Shown here piece by piece: positions 1-5,865 of a stretch of DNA of 30,496 nt. Numbering within the stretch: position 1 is the stretch's first letter; each line of letters opens with the position of its first letter. Under the pieces are notes generated by a model. That model was not told where the DNA came from. It searched no databases and was given only the letters and a program-made list of their open reading frames with translations. Both the position numbers and the translations under genes were made by a program. This DNA is from CAYUPI01 sp964446585 (lineage in GTDB: Bacteria > Verrucomicrobiota > Verrucomicrobiia > Limisphaerales > UBA8199), in contig CAYUPI010000065.1 in NCBI GenBank assembly GCA_964446585.1, positions 1 to 30,496 on the forward strand, written 5' to 3'.

Positions 1-198
1 GCGGATGGGGTGCGGCTCGAGCACGTCGCGGAAATGTTTCGCCTGAAAGGCGGCGGGATCCACGGCGACATCAAGCCGCTCTCCGCATCGCGATTGGCCA
101 TCTTGCCCGCCACCACCCACGTCACGCTGATGCAGCGCGTGGCCGTCATCGTCCCGATGGTGAACGACTTTCTCGACGCCAAGCCGCCAAAGCAATAG
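1..198 (+). CDS. Alpha/beta hydrolase, C-terminal fragment
   Basis: The reading frame is open from the first base of the window and stops at TAG 196-198, so this is the 3' end of a gene that begins outside. The 65 visible residues match the end of small alpha/beta hydrolases: a segment with EMFRLKGGG, then SRLAILPATTHVTLM, whose histidine is in the position of the catalytic His of the Ser-Asp-His triad, and a final helix ending FLDAKPPKQ. The nucleophile serine and the acid lie upstream and cannot be seen, so the substrate cannot be guessed. The conserved ATTHVTLM-type ending makes a hydrolase much more likely than any alternative. The internal ATG at 34 is not a start. Confidence 0.72.
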   Translation, partial: ADGVRLEHVAEMFRLKGGGIHGDIKPLSASRLAILPATTHVTLMQRVAVIVPMVNDFLDAKPPKQ

Positions 199-715
199 GA
201 GAGGCCCAGTGGTGCAAGAGACCCGGCATCCGCGGCGTAGGCACCGCATAACCCCTATCAAGCCCGCGCGGTCAATAGATAAAATCTCTCTGTTACGGAG
301 ATTTTTTCATTTCCGTTTGCTCGACCTCAGAACGGGAACTTCCTCCTCCGCTCAAAAGCAGCTACGGCGGGACCGGCCGTCTTAGTTTTCCGTTTAGCAG
401 CGTTCGAACTGCGCCCCGAGAGCACCCGCCTTCGCACAAGGCTATGGCGAGGCAAGGAGTCCCGGCAACGGAGTCCGGCTAAACACCTATTCGGACTCGA
501 TCGGGCTAGTGCGGAGTCTTGCCTAACCCCTAAACCCCGCGGAGCCTTCCAGCGCCACGCTGGCCGCGGTGCGGCGCCGTGGCGCGGTCCAGAAACACAC
601 AATCCGGCTGCAGGCAAGGGCGGGATCGCTGTTGTGTGGCGTGCCGGACGCGCTTGGTCCGCCCTGCCTGACCGCGAACGTTACACCGACCGAGAAACTT
701 TGAGACGCAGACGAG
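199..715. other. Intergenic region without a confident gene
   Basis: These 517 bases separate the hydrolase tail from the end of the leftward aminotransferase gene. The only long ORF (327-617, minus strand) has a very Arg/Pro/Ser-rich composition and no family resemblance. The region holds a hairpin with a T-run (281-307) and a GC-rich stretch near 540-600 with small palindromes such as CCAGCG-CCA-CGCTGG. It may contain a decayed dispersed repeat, but I cannot show that from one copy. Confidence 0.5.
281..307 (+). terminator. Hairpin with T-run, possible intrinsic terminator
   Basis: AAAATCTC (281-288) pairs perfectly with GAGATTTT (298-305) across a 9-nt loop, and the T-run extends to 307. 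It lies 82 bp behind the hydrolase stop codon and would act on the plus strand. The stem is AT-rich, so termination would be weak. Confidence 0.35.
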
Positions 716-1891
716 CTATTTACCCAGGCTGCGCACGAACTTATCTATCCGCTCCAATCCCTTTTCGATATTGGCCATGCTAGTGGCGTAGCTGATTCGG
801 AGGTAATCATCCGCCCCGAAGGCAATGCCCGGAACGGCGGCCACTTTCTCCGCTTCGAGCAATCGAGAGCAAAAATCCGTGGATTTCAAACCGGTCTTCG
901 AAATGTTCGGGAACAGGTAAAACGCACCCTTGACGTTGACGCAGGAAATGCCAGGAATGGAATTGAGCTTCTTCCAGGCGTACGAACGGCGTTTATCGAA
1001 TTCCGCCAGCCAGGTCTTGAGATGATCTTGCGGCCCAGTGAGGGCGGCTACGGCGCCCTTCTGCGCAAATGAAGTCGGATTACTCGTAGTATGGCTCTGG
1101 ATGGCGTCGATGGCCTTGGCAATCGGTTCGGGCGCCGCACACCAACCCAGGCGCCAGCCGGTCATGCTCCAGGCCTTGGCGAAGCCATGAACCACGATGG
1201 TGTGGTCGTAGTGCGCTTGTGAAAAGCTGGCGACACTCTTGTGTACGGCGCCGTCGTAGAGCAGGTGCTCGTAGATTTCGTCGCTCATGATGAGCACACC
1301 CTTTTCGACGCAAATATCGCCGAGCGCCTTTACTTCATCGGGAGTATAGACCGTGCCGGTGGGATTGCTCGGCGAATTCAAAATGAGCACCCGCGTCCGC
1401 GGCGTGATTGCCGAGCGCAGTTGCTGGGGCGTAATCTTGAATTCGGTTTTGTCTGTGGTTTCGACGATAACCGCCTTCGCGCTCGCCAGCTTGACCATTT
1501 CGGGATAGCTCAACCAATACGGCGCCGGGATGATCACCTCGTCGCCTTCCTCGCACGTCGCCAGGATGACGTTGTAGCAGGAATGCTTCCCGCCGCAGGA
1601 AACGATGATTTGCGACGGCTTGTAGCTCAGGCCGTTCTCGCGTTTGAATTTGTCGGCGATAGCCTGGCGCAACTCTGGAATGCCGCTGGCCGGAGTGTAT
1701 TTGGTGAAACCGGCATTGAGGGCCTTTATTGCCGCGTCTTTGATCGGTTGCGGTGTGTCGAAATCCGGCTCGCCAGCGCCAAATCCGACGACGTCTTGTC
1801 CGTCGGCTTTCATTTGCTTCGCCTTCGAGTCGATGGAGAGAGTGAGCGAGGGAGAAAGCGCCGCCGCGCGATGTGAGATCTTATAGTTCAT
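716..1891 (-). CDS. Aspartate-type aminotransferase (class I, PLP-dependent)
   Basis: This is a fold-type I aminotransferase of the class I/II family, most like bacterial subgroup Ib aspartate aminotransferases, which exchange the amino group between aspartate and 2-oxoglutarate in the cytoplasm. Visible landmarks are GFGAGEPDFDTP near the N-terminus, SNPTGTVY (Asn binding the PLP ring), SDEIYEHLLYDG (Asp contacting the PLP nitrogen), and GFAKAWSMTGWRLGW, where Lys239 forms the Schiff base. Near the end, YLRISYATS supplies the substrate-carboxylate arginine. The length of 391 residues is normal. I chose the ATG at 1891 (MNYKISHR) because family members begin there; the frame is open to 1930 but those 13 codons are not family-like. 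No good ribosome site is visible. Related specificities such as prephenate or tyrosine transamination cannot be excluded. Confidence 0.93.
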   Translation of the reverse strand: MNYKISHRAAALSPSLTLSIDSKAKQMKADGQDVVGFGAGEPDFDTPQPIKDAAIKALNAGFTKYTPASGIPELRQAIADKFKRENGLSYKPSQIIVSCGGKHSCYNVILATCEEGDEVIIPAPYWLSYPEMVKLASAKAVIVETTDKTEFKITPQQLRSAITPRTRVLILNSPSNPTGTVYTPDEVKALGDICVEKGVLIMSDEIYEHLLYDGAVHKSVASFSQAHYDHTIVVHGFAKAWSMTGWRLGWCAAPEPIAKAIDAIQSHTTSNPTSFAQKGAVAALTGPQDHLKTWLAEFDKRRSYAWKKLNSIPGISCVNVKGAFYLFPNISKTGLKSTDFCSRLLEAEKVAAVPGIAFGADDYLRISYATSMANIEKGLERIDKFVRSLGK

Positions 1892-1990
1892 GTCGGCCGA
1901 GACAAATAACATCCGAGCGGGCGACTGCAAGATCGATCGAAAGGGCCGAACTTAGGCTTACAGCGTGCTTGAATAATCGATTTGAGTGGA

Positions 1991-2156
1991 GGAGCTGACA
2001 TAAGGGCGTGTTGTCCAAACGCAAAACCGCAGGAAAAGGGCGACTCTCGGTCCGACAGGTGTGTCGAAATTCGAGAGAAACAGGCCGTTCAACCATTGCT
2101 GCGGCCGGGGACAGCCGCGCTCCGGCATTTGAGCAACACGCCCTTACGTCGGCTCC
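1991..2156 (+). repeat. 166-bp dispersed element with terminal inverted repeats, copy 1
   Basis: The ends are imperfect inverted repeats: 1991-2019 against the reverse complement of 2128-2156 match at 25 of 29 positions, including the shared core TAAGGGCGTGTTG. A second copy of identical length lies inverted at 27981-28146; aligned by hand without gaps, about 138 of 166 bases agree. The element starts 29 bp behind the stop of the leftward prepilin-like gene (stop at 2185) and lies upstream of the aminotransferase gene. It encodes no plausible protein, so it is a non-autonomous repeat (MITE- or REP-like) that would fold into a long branched hairpin in RNA. Confidence 0.85.
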
Positions 2157-2184
2157 TACAATTCCAGGAAGCGCTCGCAAAAAG

Positions 2185-3069
2185 CTAGCGGTCCGCCCAG
2201 GTTTTCATGGCTCCTTGGACCCGGAGGTAGTCCGGCATTTCCTGTGGCGTTGCCCTTTGGCCGAGGTATTGAAAAATCTTCGGGACCTTCCAATGCCACC
2301 TTTCGGCATGGCTGTCCGCAAACGCAAGACAACCGTCCTGGTTGTGGCGATCGGAGGGCATGTCGAACCACATCTGTCCGTAGCCCGCAAAAGCTGGAAT
2401 CCCCACCGGATTGCCGAACTGCGCATCGAGCAGCGTGTCTTGGTGCTCATCAATGAACACAAACAGACGGCTGGAAGGAGGTCGAATGATCTCGGAGAAT
2501 TTCTTCCAGGCTGGGATATCGCTGACGCCGGCCAGGTTCAGCGCAATCAAGTACTCCGGGTATCCATTCACGGATTGGCTCATGTTGTAGCTGCGGTTCC
2601 GGAGTTGAGGCAGCTTCTCGCCGTCCGGCGTCTCGACGGTCGAAAAGTCTGCCGGGCAATGATAAATCGCCACGGACTTGTTGTATGGGAACAAGAGTCC
2701 TCTCTGCAAATCGACGCTATTCGTATCGGTTCGAGCGTGATCGGGCGCCCAGGAAATGCTGTTGGCAATGGTCGTGTCGCTCAGAGACATGACGGAGTCG
2801 TTGGGAGGCAGTATATCCTGGTTATCCACGGAGTACATGTGCCAACAAACCACGAGTTGCCTGAGATTGTTCAGGCAACCGACCATTCGTGCTTTGTCTT
2901 TGGCCCGGGACAGCGCAGGCAGCAGCAGGGCGGCGAGGATGGCGATAATGGCGATGACCACGAGCAGCTCGATGAGAGTGAACGCGACGCGCTGGGAAGG
3001 GATTCCGAAACGAACAAACTGGTCCCGGCTTTTCGACCAGCGGTCGTTCGGATGAACGCCCTTTTTCAT
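2185..3069 (-). CDS. Prepilin-like secreted protein with N-terminal methylation motif
   Basis: The protein has a type IV prepilin-like leader followed by a pseudopilin globular domain, a family greatly expanded in Verrucomicrobiota and Planctomycetota. From the ATG at 3069 (MKKGVHPN) a basic leader of 29 residues is followed by FTLIELLVVIAIIAILAALL, with the conserved Glu at mature position 5. The residue before the cleavage point is Ala rather than the usual Gly. The stalk helix continues into SRAKDKARMVGCLNNLRQL. Near residues 240-260 is DRHNQDGCLAFADSHAERW, the C-terminal motif typical of these proteins. An in-frame GTG at 3081 would add four residues. These proteins are thought to be processed by prepilin peptidase and inserted in the inner membrane or a pseudopilus; the ligand is unknown. 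A 166-bp repeat sits just behind the gene. Confidence 0.9.
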   Translation of the reverse strand: MKKGVHPNDRWSKSRDQFVRFGIPSQRVAFTLIELLVVIAIIAILAALLLPALSRAKDKARMVGCLNNLRQLVVCWHMYSVDNQDILPPNDSVMSLSDTTIANSISWAPDHARTDTNSVDLQRGLLFPYNKSVAIYHCPADFSTVETPDGEKLPQLRNRSYNMSQSVNGYPEYLIALNLAGVSDIPAWKKFSEIIRPPSSRLFVFIDEHQDTLLDAQFGNPVGIPAFAGYGQMWFDMPSDRHNQDGCLAFADSHAERWHWKVPKIFQYLGQRATPQEMPDYLRVQGAMKTWADR

Positions 3070-3166
3070 AGCGTGTGTCACGGTTTCGGATCACTCGCAT
3101 TGTATCTAAGTGCCGCCGAAGTTGCCAGCAAGAATCACGGACGCAGGGTAGTTGGTCAGTGCAATC

Positions 3167-3292
3167 GGACCGCGGCTGTGGCGAAGCCCAGCCGCAGCGC
3201 GGCCATATTTGGGAGTCTCCCGCGAATCGAAGGCGGAGTTCATTCTTGCGTGCTGCGGCAGGGCTTCGCCACAGCCGCACTCCCCGCGGTCC
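3167..3292. repeat. Intergenic inverted repeat, 27-bp arms
   Basis: The arms 3172-3198 and 3252-3278 are complementary at 26 of 27 positions (core GGCTGTGGCGAAGCCC). A further perfect 9-bp pair, GGACCGCGG (3167-3175) and CCGCGGTCC (3284-3292), closes the outside. It sits 49 bp behind the stop of the leftward lipoprotein gene and upstream of the prepilin-like gene. It is probably a dispersed palindromic repeat; only one copy occurs in the window. Confidence 0.75.
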
Positions 3293-3341
3293 GCCTCCAC
3301 CGATCGGTTACAATGTGGATGCCACCGGCCGGCGCTCGAGC

Positions 3342-3878
3342 TTACTCTGGCTTTTGGCCCTGTTTTTTGGCGTGGTTGTTCAGGCCCAGAGCGATTTGCT
3401 CGGCTTCTTCCCGCGTGGCATCCGGGGTGAACTGCAACGCACCGGTCGTGATTCGTTGGTTGATTCGAGGTGCCGCCAGCCAGCGGCCTTCGCTGACTTT
3501 TTCATCGGAAGGACTGGCGAACTGGCTGAAGATGGCAAAATGCTTTCCGGAGTTGGCGGTCGAATATTGTTCGAGCAACCAACTTCCCTGGCGATCGAAC
3601 CTGATACGCAGTGCGAACCCTCCGATGACCTCTACAACTTTCGCCTCCGTCACCGAGGCTTCGGTCAGAAAAGGTGATTTCTGCACATTGACCATGACCG
3701 GAGCCGAGCGGGAGATCAGCACTACCTCGTTGCGCTCGGTTCCATCTCGATTGACCTCCAAATGGAGGCGCAGCGTGCTGACTCCACTGTGGCGTTTGCT
3801 TTGTGGGCTCTGGCAGCCGCACAACAGCGCCACGGGCAGCAGCAAAATGGTGTTGAATCGCTTCCCGCCGATGATCAT
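3342..3878 (-). CDS. Lipoprotein resembling the SecD P1 head subdomain
   Basis: The 178-residue protein starts with a lipoprotein signal (ILLLPVALLCGC) with Cys22 as the expected lipidated residue. The mature part, from about residue 60, follows the pattern of the periplasmic P1 head of the translocase subunit SecD: a segment VTEAKVVEVIGGFALRIRFD, then the helix GSWLLEQYSTANSGKHFAIF, the AAPRINQRIT strand (SecD has a SAPVINEPIT-like segment) and TREEAEQIALGLNN (SecD: T.EEAQ.LA..L). No SecD membrane helices are present. It is therefore a free-standing, membrane-tethered P1-like domain rather than a translocase. Its role is unknown; similar domains are seen alone in this phylum, so a generic beta-alpha binding module is possible. 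Confidence 0.7.
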   Translation of the reverse strand: MIIGGKRFNTILLLPVALLCGCQSPQSKRHSGVSTLRLHLEVNRDGTERNEVVLISRSAPVMVNVQKSPFLTEASVTEAKVVEVIGGFALRIRFDRQGSWLLEQYSTANSGKHFAIFSQFASPSDEKVSEGRWLAAPRINQRITTGALQFTPDATREEAEQIALGLNNHAKKQGQKPE

Positions 3879-3922
3879 AGTGCCTTAAGCAATCGTATCG
3901 TGCTGGTAAAGTAAAGAGACTT

Positions 3923-4039
3923 ATGAGCAAGCAATCCAACAAAGTCGAAAAACGCAGCCGCCGGCGAGCCTACCTGAAGCGGAAGAGAACAAGGGAGAGA
4001 ATCAAAACCGCCCCGCCGCCCGCAGCGCCGCCCGCTTAG
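3923..4039 (+). CDS. Small basic protein, 38 residues
   Basis: A short ORF begins at ATG 3923 behind an AAAGAGA stretch and ends at TAG 4037-4039. The product starts MSKQSNKVEKRSRRRAYLKR and ends in a Pro/Ala tail (APPPAAPPA). About a third of the residues are Lys or Arg, concentrated in one helix-like block, which suggests nucleic-acid or ribosome binding. I have a recollection, not checked here, of similar short KRxRRxAYLKRKK proteins annotated as hypothetical in Verrucomicrobiota. It is transcribed divergently from the lipoprotein gene and lies 97 bp before the deacylase gene. The coding case rests on the start context, composition and family recollection. Confidence 0.55.
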   Translation: MSKQSNKVEKRSRRRAYLKRKRTRERIKTAPPPAAPPA

Positions 4040-4054
4040 CGGCAGGGCTTCTTT
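4027..4054 (+). terminator. GC hairpin at end of small ORF, weak terminator candidate
   Basis: GCCGC (4027-4031) pairs with GCGGC (4039-4043) around a 7-nt loop that includes part of the stop codon, followed by a T-rich stretch to 4054. The stem is short and the T-run is interrupted. Confidence 0.25.
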
Positions 4055-4136
4055 TCGGGGCCGAGAGTTCGCGCCCGCTTGATTCCCGTCCGGAATGGAT
4101 TAAGGTCCGAGTAGAACCAACAGAGAGGAGCATTTT

Positions 4137-4598
4137 ATGCCAGTGAGAAAATTGAAAGAGTTTCTGGACGGCGAAAATGTCAAGTACGTCAGTATCATTC
4201 ATTCCACCGCCTATACGGCGCAGGAAGTAGCCGCGTCCGCTCACATTACGGGCAAGGAATTAGCAAAGACCGTCATTGTCGAGTTGGACGGAAAGATGGC
4301 GATGGCTGTGTTGCCCGCGAATCGGAAAATCGTGCTGCAGGATTTGCGCGAGGTGACCGGTTGCGATGAAGTTAAGTTCGCCTCGGAAGAGGAATTCAAA
4401 AGCAAGTTTCCCGAGTGCGAGACGGGGGCCATGCCGCCGTTCGGCAATCTCTACGGCATGGACGTGTACGTGGCGGAAGCCCTGACGCGCAACGAGGACA
4501 TTGCGTTCAACGCAGGATCGCATACCGAACTTATTCGATTGCGCTTTCACGATTTTGAGCGCCTGGTGAAGCCACGCGTGATGAGTTTCACCACGTGA
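4137..4598 (+). CDS. YbaK/EbsC-family aminoacyl-tRNA deacylase
   Basis: The 153-residue protein is a single YbaK-type domain, the trans-acting editing fold that hydrolyses mischarged aminoacyl-tRNA such as Ala-tRNA(Pro) or Cys-tRNA(Pro). Family landmarks are the N-terminal helix, AKTVIVELDGKMAMAVLPA with the Lys needed for catalysis in this family, the GAMPPFGNLYGMDVYV loop, and FNAGSHTELIRL near the end. Length is typical for a free-standing protein. The start is well supported: GAGAGGAG lies 5 nt before the ATG. The gene follows the 38-residue ORF and converges on the RibD-like gene with only 9 bp between stops. Which mischarged tRNA it edits cannot be read from the sequence. Confidence 0.9.
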   Translation: MPVRKLKEFLDGENVKYVSIIHSTAYTAQEVAASAHITGKELAKTVIVELDGKMAMAVLPANRKIVLQDLREVTGCDEVKFASEEEFKSKFPECETGAMPPFGNLYGMDVYVAEALTRNEDIAFNAGSHTELIRLRFHDFERLVKPRVMSFTT

Positions 4599-4607
4599 CG
4601 CTTCAGA

Positions 4608-5303
4608 CTAAGGCCAGGGCTTTTTCTGCGCCCGATAGACGAGGAACATTTCCGACCCGATTCGCCTCCGGGATTTGAGCCGCAGTTGAGTCGCTCGTGA
4701 AAGCCGACGGGCTCCCTGACCGTCCGCCATTGTTGGCGCATTGCGTCCGCCAAAAACCAGCGGACAGATCGTCTGAAACACCTCATCCACCAACCCGGCG
4801 CGAAACAACGCGGCGTTGAGCTCGCCACCGCCTTCGCATAACAGGCGCCTGACTTTCCATTTCTGGCGCAACCAGGTCAAAGCTTCGATGAAGTCCAATT
4901 CTTGCTTGCCAAACACCGCTACCTCGTCCGCGACGCGGCGGAGCCGGCGCAGCTTGGCTTCGGGCGCTCGGCCAGAGGTCAGCACAATAATCGGAGAAAA
5001 GCGTCGTCGAAAAAGTTCAGCCTGCGGATTCAAACTGCCTGAGCCGCTAACCACGACGCGCAAATTGTATTCCGCCAGGCCGTTTCTCAACCTGAGGCGG
5101 CGATACTTTGCCGGGCCGGGGCCGAGATTGACCGGGACGAGATCCACCGTGCGCGCGCCGGCCATGACGGCATCAGCGCGTGCGCGCAGTTCGAGCAGCA
5201 GCCGCTGGTCGCGCCGGCTGCTGAAGGTCACAAATCTGCGGTCGGCAGGAGCGAGCTTGCCATCGGCCGTGGTGGCGACATTCAGATAGACGAACGGCAA
5301 CAT
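4608..5303 (-). CDS. RibD C-terminal-like / dihydrofolate-reductase-fold reductase
   Basis: The 231-residue protein has the RibD C-terminal domain fold, which in riboflavin synthesis reduces the ribose of a pyrimidine intermediate with NADPH. It begins PFVYLNVATTADGKLAPADR (family: 'R P.v.lk.A.SlDGkia'), has DQRLLLELRARADAVMAGARTV for substrate and cofactor binding, and LLCEGGGELNAALFRAGLVDEV, the conserved GG-x-L-N motif. There is no deaminase domain, so it is a stand-alone reductase and could be a RibD partner or a reductase with a different substrate. No other riboflavin gene is nearby. The ATG at 5303 has AAGGA nine bases upstream. Confidence 0.85.
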   Translation of the reverse strand: MLPFVYLNVATTADGKLAPADRRFVTFSSRRDQRLLLELRARADAVMAGARTVDLVPVNLGPGPAKYRRLRLRNGLAEYNLRVVVSGSGSLNPQAELFRRRFSPIIVLTSGRAPEAKLRRLRRVADEVAVFGKQELDFIEALTWLRQKWKVRRLLCEGGGELNAALFRAGLVDEVFQTICPLVFGGRNAPTMADGQGARRLSRATQLRLKSRRRIGSEMFLVYRAQKKPWP

Positions 5304-5470
5304 GGATTTGTTTCCTTAAGATGGGGTCTAATTCCGTGACTCGCCAACTCGAAAAATATCCGGCCTGAGTCGCCGACTTCGACCAGGTCTCATTCCATTT
5401 TCCCGTAGGTTCCCTTTCGCCGAGCTAAACGCTTTCCGCACGTGGTCTGTTCGCTCCAAAAGTAGTTTGA

Positions 5471-5494
5471 CTCATGAACACCATCGTTCATGAG
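5471..5494. promoter_or_regulatory. Perfect 9-bp inverted repeat, operator-like
   Basis: CTCATGAAC (5471-5479) and GTTCATGAG (5486-5494) are exact complements around ACCATC. Two 9-bp half-sites with a 6-bp spacer, centres 15 bp apart, suit either a dimeric regulator or an RNA hairpin. There is no T-run, so it is not a terminator. Confidence 0.35.
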
Positions 5495-5619
5495 CAAGGT
5501 TTCCGCAACATTCAGCAGCATGAATGCCAGCAGGGGGGGCCGTGGAACTACGGAGGTGGAATCAGGCTCAAAAACTTTAAATCATGCTGACAACGCCCGT
5601 GGCGCTTGGCCTTCCCTCA

Positions 5620-5662
5620 TGCAAAATGCAATTGATCCCTCTGCGTCAGATTGCATTTTGCA
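5620..5662. promoter_or_regulatory. Perfect 13-bp inverted repeat, 17-nt loop
   Basis: TGCAAAATGCAAT (5620-5632) is the exact complement of ATTGCATTTTGCA (5650-5662). It is clearly more AT-rich than its surroundings and has no T-run. It lies about 200 bp before the likely start of the transglutaminase-like gene and could be a regulator site or a leader RNA hairpin. Confidence 0.4.
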
Positions 5663-5865
5663 GCTTCCAGCAACGACCTCAACAGTAAGACGAGATGAAT
5701 GACTTAGTACCTATTCGACTCGCTGAATGGAGCAATTACGTGTCGAGTTGTTCTTCCTTGCGGGCCTGATGCAGAGTGGTCATGCGAGTGCTGATGCGGC
5801 ATTATCATCCCAGACGATTGCCCGCTGCCATTAATGGCGCGACGGCGCGGACGGAATCAGCACGT

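Larger units (their letters stand above)
5304..5865. other. Intergenic region with two perfect inverted repeats
   Basis: This gap separates the leftward reductase from the rightward transglutaminase-like gene and should hold promoters for both. The 70-codon ORF at 5490-5702 has no family resemblance and its start lies inside one of the inverted repeats. Apart from the two repeats (5471-5494 and 5620-5662) I see no gene. Confidence 0.5.

Noticed and set aside
1241..1876. Plus-strand ORF antisense to the aminotransferase
   Set aside because: The aminotransferase has all active-site motifs on the other strand; this is a shadow.
2008..3888. Plus-strand ORF of 626 codons spanning the prepilin and lipoprotein genes
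   Set aside because: It runs through a repeat element and antisense to two genes with clear signal sequences and motifs; its own translation has no family features. It is a GC-content artefact.
5490..5702. 70-codon ORF in the gap before the transglutaminase-like gene
   Set aside because: The ATG lies inside a perfect inverted repeat and the ORF spans the second one; composition is not protein-like.
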